Shown here: one piece after another, positions 44,311 through 52,165 of the stretch
Layout: each line of letters begins with the position of its first letter
How positions within the stretch are numbered: position 1 is the stretch's first letter
Origin: a bacterium
GTDB taxonomy: Bacteria; SZUA-182; DTGQ01
Length of the DNA: 64,000 nucleotides
Direction of reading: 5' to 3'
Assembly: GCA_023512255.1 (NCBI GenBank)
Contig: JAILZY010000006.1
Location: 1-64,000, forward strand
Notes under the pieces: model-generated
Told to the model about the DNA's origin: nothing
The model's database searches: none
Seen by the model: only the letters and a program-made list of their open reading frames with translations
Translations under genes and position numbers: made by a program

Positions 44311-44325
44311 CGGCATTAATCTTGC
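44311..44325 (+). promoter_or_regulatory. Candidate sigma-54 promoter before the first motB-like gene
   Basis: CGGCAT (44311-44316), five bases, then TTGC (44322-44325) match the -24/-12 consensus TGGCAC-N5-TTGC, with the essential GG and GC exactly ten bases apart. The next start is 81 bases downstream. An NtrC-type activator is encoded at 24965-26347. The -24 box is imperfect. Confidence 0.4.
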
Positions 44326-44405
44326 TGGAATATAAATAATGAAAAGCTGCTAACCTCATATATTTCACTCTTAACCATTAGAGTGGGAAAATCTGATCAT
44401 TATTT

Positions 44406-45245
44406 ATGAAAATCAACGCAAAAATTCATCCTATCTATAAGATTTTGCTTGGAGAGTTTTGGCTGTCTGAAGAGGGAGACTCAACAGTCGTGCTCATGTG
44501 TGCCTTGGTTCTCCTGATGATGGCTTTTTTTGCAGTCTTAAATTCCATTTCGGTGAAGGATAAAAAAAGGGAGCGGGCGGCGCTGGGCTCAGTTACAGAA
44601 AGTTTTGGCGCTCTGCCGGGTGGGGTTCTGCCGAATGCAGGCAAACAGTTCCTGCTTGCCTCCCCGCCAATGGTTGATTCGCAGCATGAGCTGGCCAGCA
44701 AGGGAATCAGCCCTGAGACCCTTTATGAGCTGGTGCGGTTAAATTCAGATAAGAAGTGGTATCAGATTATAACCCTTAAAAAATCGCTTGAGGGATTAAG
44801 TATTGCCCTTTCGGATCAGGGTTTTTTCACTCCCGGCAGAGCGGAATTAGCCGCGGAGAAACTGCCCATGCTAAATAAAATCAGTGCGCTTATTCAGGAC
44901 TCATCCTGTGATGTGGTCATTAAAGGGTATACGGATAATACCCCTATTGCCTCAAGTAATTTTGGGTCAAACTGGGAGCTGTCTGCGGCGAGAGCCATGA
45001 ATGTTATGAAATATTTCATCCAGCAGGGGATCTCCCCCTCCCGGCTGGAAGCAGCAGGCTATGGGGAGTATGATCCTCTCTTCCCCAATGATACCGAGGA
45101 GCATCGGGCCCTAAATCGAAGAGTGGAGATTCAATTGGTTCAAAAGGAAAAAAAAGAGCTTCCCTCAAGGGATGACTCAAATGATAAGGATGGAATCATG
45201 GTTCATGGCTTTTGGTTTAAAATGCGAAGCCTCATGCAAAAATAA
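44406..45245 (+). CDS. MotB-like OmpA-domain protein lacking the stator aspartate
   Basis: A 279-residue protein with one N-terminal transmembrane helix (about 27-49) and a C-terminal OmpA peptidoglycan-binding domain (VVIKGYTDNTPIASSNFGSNWELSAARAMNVMKYF, then YGEYDPLFPNDTEEHRALNRRVEI). It follows motA in the MotB position. The essential proton- or sodium-binding Asp is missing: the helix reads VVLMCALVLLMMAFFAVLNS, with Ala33 or a neighbour where Asp should be. It therefore cannot conduct ions alone. It may pair with the second MotB, whose Asp is intact, as a non-equivalent B subunit, or act as a wall anchor. Confidence 0.85.
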   Translation: MKINAKIHPIYKILLGEFWLSEEGDSTVVLMCALVLLMMAFFAVLNSISVKDKKRERAALGSVTESFGALPGGVLPNAGKQFLLASPPMVDSQHELASKGISPETLYELVRLNSDKKWYQIITLKKSLEGLSIALSDQGFFTPGRAELAAEKLPMLNKISALIQDSSCDVVIKGYTDNTPIASSNFGSNWELSAARAMNVMKYFIQQGISPSRLEAAGYGEYDPLFPNDTEEHRALNRRVEIQLVQKEKKELPSRDDSNDKDGIMVHGFWFKMRSLMQK

Positions 45246-45270
45246 AATCCAAAGATAAAATCAGGGTAAT

Positions 45271-45978
45271 ATGGCCAAGAAAAAAGAAAAGAAAGAAATG
45301 GATCCGCAAGCCTGGATGTTCAGCTTTTCAGATCTATTGACCAATATGCTGACCTTCTTTGTGCTGCTCTATTCCATGTCATCTATGAACAACCTGGCCT
45401 TTGAACACTACCTTGCCCCTTCGCTTCGGGGCGCCTTGGGAGTGATTAACCGTGGGGAGCTGACCAGTATTGGAAAGCCCCGCTTTATGCCGGTTTCTCT
45501 ACCGCCGACTGAGGAATTCTCTCTCATTGAGGATGCGTTCATCAAGGCCCTGTTGAGCGATGCCAAAGAGCAAGATGAGGCCGGGCCGGATTCTAAAAAT
45601 TTGCAGACCATAGATATCTATGCCAATCAAAAATTTGCCCAGGTATTATTTCCAGCCAAGGTCCTGTTTGAAAAAAACAGTGCCGAGATTTCTCCTCAGA
45701 TGGCCAAGCACCTTCGGGGAATTGCTGTGATTTTAAACAAATTCGCCCACCCTGTGCGGATCAATGGCTATAGCTACTCAGCAGGGGGGCAAGAGAGTGA
45801 GGTCTTGTCGCTTAAGAGGGCCTCGGCAGTGTTAAATTTTCTCATTACTGAGGGAGGGCTTGCCCCGGAGAGGTGCAGTTTGGCTGGTTATGGAGAGCTG
45901 CGGCCTGAGGGAAGAAGAGTAAAGAGTGAGGATTATGTAGAGATTTACATTATTAAAGCGATCAATTACACCACATAA
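45271..45978 (+). CDS. motB: Flagellar motor stator protein MotB
   Basis: A 235-residue MotB with the canonical transmembrane motif WMFSFSDLLTNMLTFFVLLYSMS and ion-binding Asp21. The C-terminal OmpA domain (VLFEKNSAEISPQMAKHLRGIA, then RINGYS and SLAGYGELRPEG) is present but shorter than in the preceding paralogue. It lies 25 bases after that gene and begins with a Lys-rich cytoplasmic tail. With MotA it should form the torque-generating channel. Confidence 0.92.
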   Translation: MAKKKEKKEMDPQAWMFSFSDLLTNMLTFFVLLYSMSSMNNLAFEHYLAPSLRGALGVINRGELTSIGKPRFMPVSLPPTEEFSLIEDAFIKALLSDAKEQDEAGPDSKNLQTIDIYANQKFAQVLFPAKVLFEKNSAEISPQMAKHLRGIAVILNKFAHPVRINGYSYSAGGQESEVLSLKRASAVLNFLITEGGLAPERCSLAGYGELRPEGRRVKSEDYVEIYIIKAINYTT

Positions 45979-46244
45979 AGACTATTTTTCAACCTCAAAG
46001 ACACCTTGAGAATCTCCATCCTGGTTGCTGTTGAAAGTCAAAAATAGTGCACAACTAGCTTAATGGTTTTCTCGCTAAGTGCGTAACACAAGTGGGCAGC
46101 GGATCAATTAGGCTATCAATTATAGGTTTATAGGTTACGTTATCAATTGTGGCGCGCGGACCTTGTGCCTGAACAGTTTGCTTATTAGTGAGAAGGCCAC
46201 TTAATGCAGGTAGCTAATTTACAAATTTTTGAGGAGAGAAGTTT

Positions 46245-46745
46245 ATGGGTATTCGAAATGAACAAGGCTTTTTATCAACCAAGCTACTGATCATTATCAG
46301 CGCGGTGGTGCTCCTTTTAATCGGAGCAGGCATTTTCATCTACCTGAAATTTCTCTCGTCTCCCAAAAATGCTGCGGCTCAACCTCGCTCTGCCCCACCC
46401 CAGGAGGAGAGCTTGCCTCAGCAGCCTGCCGCGGCTGATATCCAAGGCCCTATTTTTGATTTAAATACCTTCATTGTCAACCTTATGGGAGATTCGGGGA
46501 GGAGATATCTGAAGGTTACCATTAAGCTTGAGTTGAGCAGCGAGCTGCTGAAAGAGGAAATTAGTAAAAAAATGCCGGAGATTCAAGACAATATGCTGGT
46601 TTTGCTATCCAGCAAATCGTACGATGATATCGCCGATGTCTCAGGCAAGATACGGCTTCGGGCTGAAATCATGAATCGGATCAATGCGGTATTGACCTCT
46701 GGTCAGGTTCGCAAGGTCTACTTTACCGAGTTTGTCATTCAGTAA
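46245..46745 (+). CDS. fliL: Flagellar basal body protein FliL
   Basis: A 166-residue single-span protein: N-terminal helix (about 12-34), Pro/Gln-rich linker, and a periplasmic domain with FIVNLMGDSGRRYLKVTIKLE and the C-terminal VRKVYFTEFVIQ ending. FliL surrounds or stabilises the stator. GAGGAGAGAAG precedes the ATG. The 266-base spacer upstream has a weak inverted repeat (ACTATTTTT/AAAAATAGT) but no gene. Confidence 0.92.
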   Translation: MGIRNEQGFLSTKLLIIISAVVLLLIGAGIFIYLKFLSSPKNAAAQPRSAPPQEESLPQQPAAADIQGPIFDLNTFIVNLMGDSGRRYLKVTIKLELSSELLKEEISKKMPEIQDNMLVLLSSKSYDDIADVSGKIRLRAEIMNRINAVLTSGQVRKVYFTEFVIQ

Positions 46746-46786
46746 ATTTTTGGGAATAAGTTTGTCATTTATTAGCTTTTTGGAAA
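46729..46786 (+). repeat. 28-bp imperfect repeat spanning the fliL stop
   Basis: Copies at 46729-46756 and 46759-46786 match at 23 of 28 positions, starting AGTTTGTCATT. The first contains the fliL stop at 46743-46745; the second lies just before fliM. Confidence 0.75.
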
Positions 46787-46794
46787 GATGAACT

Positions 46795-47823
46795 ATGTCA
46801 ACCGAGACCAATATTAACGATATTCTATCTCCTGATGAAATTAAGGCCCTGAGCGAAGCAGTCTTTGACGGAAAGATCGAAACCGAAGGCCAGACTCTCC
46901 CATCCCAGATGGTGACGGAGTTTGATCTGACTGACAAAAAGACGCTGCCCTCAAAAATGGTGGGGCTTGAGATCATCAACAACCGATTCATCCGCAAATT
47001 CAGAGCCACGCTGTCCACTATGCTGCGCAAGGTGGTGGAGGTGGAGATTATTTCCACCAATCACCTGAGCTTTGCTGATGTCTCAAAATCAATCCCTGTT
47101 CCCTCTTGGATCAACCTCCTGCACTTTGATCCTCTGCCTGGCTCTCCTTTTATCGCCTTTGATACCCATCTGGCCACGGTTATCATCGACTATATGTGTG
47201 GAGGAAACGGCCAGATCAGCAAGAGTTTGAAAAAAGAGGAATTTGGGCCCATTGAGCAGCATCTGATGAGCAAGGTTACTCATGAAGTCATTGGCTGTCT
47301 TGAGGAAGTGTGGAAAATCATTTTACCCGTCAGCATAGATGCCGGAGATATAGAGTTTGACAGCCGCTACATTACCAGTGTTTCCCATGACGAAATGTTT
47401 GTGGTTACCTACTTTTCAACCAAGATCGAAGAATCAAGCGGCGTGCTTACCCTGGCCCTACCCTACACTACCCTTGAGCCAATCAAGCAGAAGCTGACCA
47501 GCACGGTCGGCCATGATGAGCAAAAGGCTAACTTTTCATGGATGAGCAGCCTGAAGGAGTACCTTCCTGATATTCGGGCCAATATCACGGTTGAGCTGGG
47601 AAAGAAAAATGTCACTGTTCGGGACCTTTTATCCATGAGAGTTGGAGATGTTATTATTTTGGATCAATTTATCGGGGATGAGCTGATGGTCTATGTAGAG
47701 GGCGTGCCTAAATTTAAAGGCTATCCAGGCCACTATAAGGGCAACAATGCCCTCAATATCACCTCTGTTCTCTACCCGCTCAAAGGAGAAGTGCCTAATG
47801 TCGGGAAAAACATCACCAGTTGA
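46795..47823 (+). CDS. fliM: Flagellar motor switch protein FliM
   Basis: A 342-residue C-ring protein. The N-terminal CheY-P-binding peptide is present (DILSPDEIKALSEAV, residues 9-23), then the CheC-like middle domain and the C-terminal SpoA domain (LGKKNVTVRDLLSMRVGDVIILD). It connects the CheY/CheX system encoded at 22.5-23.4 kb to the rotor. Its 3' end overlaps the fliN start by 26 bases. Confidence 0.95.
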   Translation: MSTETNINDILSPDEIKALSEAVFDGKIETEGQTLPSQMVTEFDLTDKKTLPSKMVGLEIINNRFIRKFRATLSTMLRKVVEVEIISTNHLSFADVSKSIPVPSWINLLHFDPLPGSPFIAFDTHLATVIIDYMCGGNGQISKSLKKEEFGPIEQHLMSKVTHEVIGCLEEVWKIILPVSIDAGDIEFDSRYITSVSHDEMFVVTYFSTKIEESSGVLTLALPYTTLEPIKQKLTSTVGHDEQKANFSWMSSLKEYLPDIRANITVELGKKNVTVRDLLSMRVGDVIILDQFIGDELMVYVEGVPKFKGYPGHYKGNNALNITSVLYPLKGEVPNVGKNITS

Positions 47824-48244
47824 ATCTACCTCTATGAACGAAAAGGGCGATCAAGCAGCTATGTCTCAAGAGGGCTTCACTCCCTCATCTTTCCCGGAAC
47901 CATCGCCGGAGCAGGAGCAATTCATCCCTCGTGGCTCCTTTCCCCAGGCAGGAGAGGTGCTATCGCAGGATCAGCACTCCTTTCCCCGCAACCTAGATTT
48001 TATCCTCGACATCCCCCTGGAAATCTCGGTTGAGCTAGGGAGGACCAAGGTCCGCATCGCCGATATCCTAAAACTTGGACAAGGATCGATAATCGAGCTT
48101 ACCAATCCAGCCGGAAGCGCCCTTGAGGTCTTGGTTAACCACAAACCTATTGCCAAGGGCGAAGTAGTCGTAGTCAACGAAAAATATGGCATTAGACTTA
48201 CCGAAATTCTCAGTGTCATGGAAAGGATTGAAAAACTCAGATGA
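47798..48244 (+). CDS. fliN: Flagellar motor switch protein FliN
   Basis: A 148-residue protein with an acidic/Gln-rich N-terminal extension and a C-terminal SpoA domain (ILDIPLEISVELGRTKVRIADILKLGQGSIIEL, then GEVVVVNEKYGIRLTEIL). ATG 47798 is chosen because AAAGGAG lies 9 bases upstream; an ATG at 47747 has no ribosome site and extends deep into fliM. It overlaps fliO by four bases. Confidence 0.92.
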   Translation: MSGKTSPVESTSMNEKGDQAAMSQEGFTPSSFPEPSPEQEQFIPRGSFPQAGEVLSQDQHSFPRNLDFILDIPLEISVELGRTKVRIADILKLGQGSIIELTNPAGSALEVLVNHKPIAKGEVVVVNEKYGIRLTEILSVMERIEKLR

Positions 48245-49197
48245 AGCCACTCTCTGCTTTCATTATCGACAGGAAAATGAAAAATCTTGGGCTAACCTTG
48301 CGGGAAAAAAGAGGGATGCTTATGCTCTTTCTTCTTCTTGCGCTCTGTCTGTTAGTAAGCCTGATGCTGGTGGAGGCTGAATCATCCTCATCTACTCTGG
48401 GGCTAGATTCTACCCGGCGTCGAATGCTCAGCAGAGAAGGGAAAAAAGGCCCTCAGGCTCAGCCTGGGCAAAAAGCAAGCCAAGAGTTTGAGCATCTGCA
48501 TTTGAGCCAAGAGCCTGGGCAAACAAATCAGTCTGGGCAGGCAAGCCAACCTGAGCAAGCCAGCCAGCAGTCTGAGCAAGCAAGCCAGCAGCCTGGACAA
48601 GTAACCCAGCCTGAGCAAGCAAGCCAACCTGAGCAAGCCAGCCAGCAGCCCCCCGCGGCCGCTGATGAGGAGAGCACCACCTTGTCAGATGATTTTGATC
48701 TCCTGAAGGAGAGACTCAGCGAGAGGCTTCAGCCCAAGCAGCCCCCTTCTTCGTCTGCTATTGTCAATCTTGCCCCTCCCCTGCTGAAGGCCACCCTCTC
48801 CTTGGCCTTGGTTTTAGCGGTCATCTTCGGTTTGAGTTACCTGGTGAAAAAATATTATCTTAAGGGAAATCTGCCGGGCGGGAAATACATACAGCTTCTC
48901 GATACCTGTCCCTTGGGACTTAAAAATTCCCTCATTCTGGTGAGGGTAGAAACCCAGACCCTGCTGCTTGGGCTGAGTGGTCAGCAGATCGTTCTCCTGA
49001 CCCAGGTTAACTCTGCGGCGGGGAAATCAAAGTCTTCCGAGGAAGCTGCCAAAGGCAGACCGAAGGCTTCTGAAAGCTTTGCTGAGCAACTATCAATGAA
49101 TACAATGAAATTGCAGCCGTCTTTACAGGTTTCGGAAAGTGCCACCAATATCGCCGATATCCTGGAGAGCCGACTAAAAGGGCTGAAAAAGGTATGA
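48241..49197 (+). CDS. fliO: Flagellar biosynthesis protein FliO with Gln-rich linker
   Basis: A 318-residue FliO, longer than usual because of a Gln/Ser/Ala/Glu/Pro repeat linker (about 75-140) built on SQPEQA-like units. An N-terminal hydrophobic segment (about 22-40) may be a signal. The FliO domain is at 180-265 (transmembrane LALVLAVIFGLSYLVKKYY, then YIQLLDTCPLGLKNSLILVRVETQTLLLGL). FliO assists assembly of the FliP ring. Start and stop overlap fliN and fliP by four bases each; ATG 48274 is an alternative start. Confidence 0.85.
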   Translation: MKPLSAFIIDRKMKNLGLTLREKRGMLMLFLLLALCLLVSLMLVEAESSSSTLGLDSTRRRMLSREGKKGPQAQPGQKASQEFEHLHLSQEPGQTNQSGQASQPEQASQQSEQASQQPGQVTQPEQASQPEQASQQPPAAADEESTTLSDDFDLLKERLSERLQPKQPPSSSAIVNLAPPLLKATLSLALVLAVIFGLSYLVKKYYLKGNLPGGKYIQLLDTCPLGLKNSLILVRVETQTLLLGLSGQQIVLLTQVNSAAGKSKSSEEAAKGRPKASESFAEQLSMNTMKLQPSLQVSESATNIADILESRLKGLKKV

Positions 49198-49997
49198 TGA
49201 GAAAAAATATTCAAAGGTATATTTTAACCGCATCTGCTTTTCTCTTTTTGATTTCCGCTATCCTTCTGCTGCGGCCTAATCTGGCCGCGGCTCAGCCAGG
49301 GGCGCAGCAGCAGGGCGGGTTATCTATTCCCAAAATCAGTATTAGTATGGATGACTCGAGTCGGCCAAAGGACGTTGGCACTTCGCTCCAGATACTTTTC
49401 CTTTTGACCATTCTCTCCCTGGCTCCGGCTATTCTGATGATGGTTACCTCATTTACTAGGATCGTGGTAGTGCTCTCTTTCTTCCGCCAAGCCCTTGGAA
49501 CCCAGCAGTTGCCAACTAATCAGATCATTATTGGTCTATCCTTATTTTTGACCTTTTTTGTTATGTCTCCTGTACTGAAAAAAATCAATGCCGAGGCCCT
49601 TCAGCCCTATCTCAGCCAGCAGATCAGCCAGGCTGAGGCCTGGGAAAAAACCATTACTCCCTTGCGGGGATTTATGTTTCGTCAAACCAGAGAGAAGGAT
49701 TTGGCCCTGTTTGTTGAGCTGGCTAAGCTAAAGAGGCCGCGAAAGCCGGACGATATTCCCACCTCAGTTCTCATTCCTTCCTTTATTATCAGTGAGCTTA
49801 AGACCGCCTTCCAGATCGGCTTTTTAATATATCTTCCCTTTTTGGTAGTTGATATGGTGGTCTCTTCGGTCCTATTGTCTATGGGTATGATGATGCTGCC
49901 ACCGATTATGATTTCCCTTCCCTTTAAGTTGATTTTCTTTGTCCTGATTGATGGCTGGAATCTGATGGTAGGTTCACTGGTGAAAAGTTTTGCTTAA
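49194..49997 (+). CDS. fliP: Flagellar export gate protein FliP
   Basis: A 267-residue export-gate protein with a cleavable signal (about 8-33). Conserved segments are ILMMVTSFTRIVVVLSFFRQALGTQQLPTNQIIIGLSLFLTFFVM and SVLIPSFIISELKTAFQIGFLIYLPFLVVDMVVSSVL. With FliQ and FliR it forms the helical export channel. Starts within the last codons of fliO. Confidence 0.95.
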   Translation: MMRKNIQRYILTASAFLFLISAILLLRPNLAAAQPGAQQQGGLSIPKISISMDDSSRPKDVGTSLQILFLLTILSLAPAILMMVTSFTRIVVVLSFFRQALGTQQLPTNQIIIGLSLFLTFFVMSPVLKKINAEALQPYLSQQISQAEAWEKTITPLRGFMFRQTREKDLALFVELAKLKRPRKPDDIPTSVLIPSFIISELKTAFQIGFLIYLPFLVVDMVVSSVLLSMGMMMLPPIMISLPFKLIFFVLIDGWNLMVGSLVKSFA

Positions 49998-50012
49998 AGG
50001 AGTAAATAGGCT

Positions 50013-50282
50013 ATGACCACGGAATTAGTGATTCAATACGTCAATGAAACGCTAAAACTTGCCCTGCTCATCTCGGCTCCGATGCTGATTTTCGGGCTAA
50101 TTGGCGGGATAGTGGTGGCTTTATTTCAGGCTGCCACCCAGATTCAGGAGATGACCCTAACCTTTATTCCCAAAATTTTGGCCGTAGCCATCTCCCTACT
50201 GCTGTTTTTCCCTTGGATGATTGCCATGCTAAAAGGGTTTGCCACTCGGATATTTATTAATATCCCTATGTACATCAGGTAA
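50013..50282 (+). CDS. fliQ: Flagellar export gate protein FliQ
   Basis: An 89-residue protein with two transmembrane helices, both diagnostic of FliQ (ETLKLALLISAPMLIFGLIGGIVVALFQAATQIQEMTL...). It follows fliP by 15 bases with AAAGGAG upstream, and precedes fliR by ten bases. Confidence 0.95.
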   Translation: MTTELVIQYVNETLKLALLISAPMLIFGLIGGIVVALFQAATQIQEMTLTFIPKILAVAISLLLFFPWMIAMLKGFATRIFINIPMYIR

Positions 50283-50292
50283 GAGCAAGTTT

Positions 50293-51078
50293 ATGGATAT
50301 ATTCTGGATTACTGAGACACAGCTTATACCCTTCCTTCTGATCTTTATCCGGGTCAGCGGAATCCTCTTTGCCGCTCCGATGTTCGGCGAGCGGGCAATA
50401 CCGGTACAGGTTAGGATCTGTCTTGGGCTTCTGCTTGCCCTCATTCTTGTTCCTGTAGTTCAAAAGGACAGATGGCCGTCATTTTCTGAGACTCCACAGC
50501 CGATTGTTCTGGTCTCTCTGGCCTTGATCGAGCTTATGGTAGGGTTGATCCTCGGTTTTATCAGCCGGCTATTTTTTGATGCGGCTCAACTAGCCGGGCA
50601 TCTTGCCGGCTATCAGATGGGATTGGCTATGGCCAATATAATTGATCCAATGAGCGCCGCGCACGTGTCCTTGCCGGGTCAGCTTCAGACTCTTGTGGCT
50701 GGCCTTATCTTTTTGAATCTCAATGCTCATCATCTGCTGATCAGGGCCCTGGTCAAAAGCTTTGGATTGATTCCTCCCACCAGGTTTCAGCTCCAGGGTG
50801 TGCTGGTGGAAAGGGTTATGGTTCTGGCTGGCAGGATGTTTATCCTGGCCATCCAGATCGCCGCGCCAGTGATTGCGGTCAGCTTGTTTGTCAATCTTTT
50901 CCTGGCGCTCATGGCCAGGACCATACCGCAAATAAATGTTTTTATTGTGGCCATGCCGCTAGGCATAGCTATCGGCCTGTTTATCCTGGCTATGTCCATG
51001 CCCTTGGTGGTTCAGGTACTCGGCCAAGCTTTTCATGATTTAGATAAGACTTTGCTTTTTTTGATGAGGAGGATGTAG
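50293..51078 (+). CDS. fliR: Flagellar export gate protein FliR
   Basis: A 261-residue membrane protein completing the FliPQR channel. Conserved features include FIRVSGILFAAPMFGERAIPVQVR near the N-terminus and AQLAGHLAGYQMGLAMANIIDP. ATG 50293 fits the family start (FWITETQ); the frame extends into fliQ but without a ribosome site. Confidence 0.94.
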   Translation: MDIFWITETQLIPFLLIFIRVSGILFAAPMFGERAIPVQVRICLGLLLALILVPVVQKDRWPSFSETPQPIVLVSLALIELMVGLILGFISRLFFDAAQLAGHLAGYQMGLAMANIIDPMSAAHVSLPGQLQTLVAGLIFLNLNAHHLLIRALVKSFGLIPPTRFQLQGVLVERVMVLAGRMFILAIQIAAPVIAVSLFVNLFLALMARTIPQINVFIVAMPLGIAIGLFILAMSMPLVVQVLGQAFHDLDKTLLFLMRRM

Positions 51079-51081
51079 CCT

Positions 51082-52155
51082 TTGCCTGATATCGACAGAT
51101 CGAAAAGAACCGAGCAGCCGACTCCCAAGCGAAAGCATGAGGCTTGGGCCAAGGGACAGGTGGCCAAATCACGTGAGCTTGGCACTGTCTCTATCCTTCT
51201 GGCCAGCCTGATCGCTTTCCACTTCTTCGGAGCCAGATTTATCCATCATCTGGCTGAACTTGTTCGGTGGTTGATTCGATCGAGTGGGGAGCTGCCCATC
51301 CAGGACAGCAACCTGGTTGGCCTTCTGTTTCAGATCGAGGTGAGGCTATTATACCTCCTTGGGCCAATTATTCTGCTGATGTCTGTCTTTGCTCTTGGGG
51401 CTAACTTTGGCCAGGTCGGCTTTCTGGTTACCACTCAACCCCTGAAGCCTGATTTTAGCAGGCTTGATCCGATCAGGGGATTTTCGGCTCTCTTTTCACT
51501 CAGATCGCTGGTAGAGCTGATAAAGTCTCTGCTCAAGCTGGGGGTTCTTGGCTACATCGCCTATGTTACCATGAGGCAGGAGTTGCCCACTGTCCTTCTG
51601 CTTACGACTATGCCTCTTGGCGGCATCTTCTCCTCTATCTGCTCTGTTTCATTCAGGATACTTCTTCGCTCGACCATTGCTCTTTTGATTATGGCGGCTT
51701 TGGATTACTTCTATCAGCGGTATGAATGGAACAAGAGCCTGATGATGACCAAAGAGGAAGTCAAGGAGGAGCTTCGCCAGGCTGAAGGTGATCCCAAGGT
51801 GCGGGCCCAGATCCGCAAGACTCAGCAGCGGATTGCCCGCCAGCGCATGATGGCCCGTGTCCCTCAGGCCGATGTGGTCATCACTAACCCGCAGCATCTG
51901 GCTGTGGCCCTGCGCTATGAGGTTCAAGAGATGGCCGCCCCGACAGTCATTGCCAAGGGAGCGGGATTCATTGCTGAAAAAATCAAACAGATAGCCAGAG
52001 AGCACGATATTCCCCTAGTGGAGGACAAGCCCCTGGCTCAACTGCTGTATAAAACCGTGGACATTGGACAGACGATCCCACCGCATCTTTACCAAGCAGT
52101 GGCTGAGATCCTAGCCTATGTCTATCGTCTGAAACCGGAAAAGTATAAGAAATAG
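51082..52155 (+). CDS. flhB: Flagellar export switch protein FlhB with NPQH cleavage site
   Basis: A 357-residue protein with four transmembrane segments and a cytoplasmic autocleavage domain. The start is TTG at 51082, supported by GAGGAGG 9 bases upstream. The N-terminus is typical (RTEQPTPKRKHEAWAKGQVAKSRE). The autocleavage tetrapeptide reads Asn269-Pro-Gln-His272 in VVITNPQHLAVALRY, where FlhB and its type III homologues nearly always have NPTH. Asn and Pro, between which the backbone is cut, are retained, so cleavage is likely but its rate or the specificity switch may differ. Confidence 0.93.
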   Translation: MPDIDRSKRTEQPTPKRKHEAWAKGQVAKSRELGTVSILLASLIAFHFFGARFIHHLAELVRWLIRSSGELPIQDSNLVGLLFQIEVRLLYLLGPIILLMSVFALGANFGQVGFLVTTQPLKPDFSRLDPIRGFSALFSLRSLVELIKSLLKLGVLGYIAYVTMRQELPTVLLLTTMPLGGIFSSICSVSFRILLRSTIALLIMAALDYFYQRYEWNKSLMMTKEEVKEELRQAEGDPKVRAQIRKTQQRIARQRMMARVPQADVVITNPQHLAVALRYEVQEMAAPTVIAKGAGFIAEKIKQIAREHDIPLVEDKPLAQLLYKTVDIGQTIPPHLYQAVAEILAYVYRLKPEKYKK

Positions 52156-52165
52156 GTAGTTACTG

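Noticed and set aside
45981-46048. Inverted repeat ACTATTTTT/AAAAATAGT before fliL as a fourth mobile element
   Set aside because: The ends do not match the MITE termini, no target duplication is visible and the arms are AT-rich.
46170-46190. Possible sigma-54 promoter before fliL
   Set aside because: The TTTGC element is present, but the bases ten positions upstream are CC, not the required GG.
47747-47797. Upstream extension of fliN into fliM
   Set aside because: No ribosome site at 47747, while AAAGGAG precedes ATG 47798 and the extension is out of frame with a conserved part of fliM.
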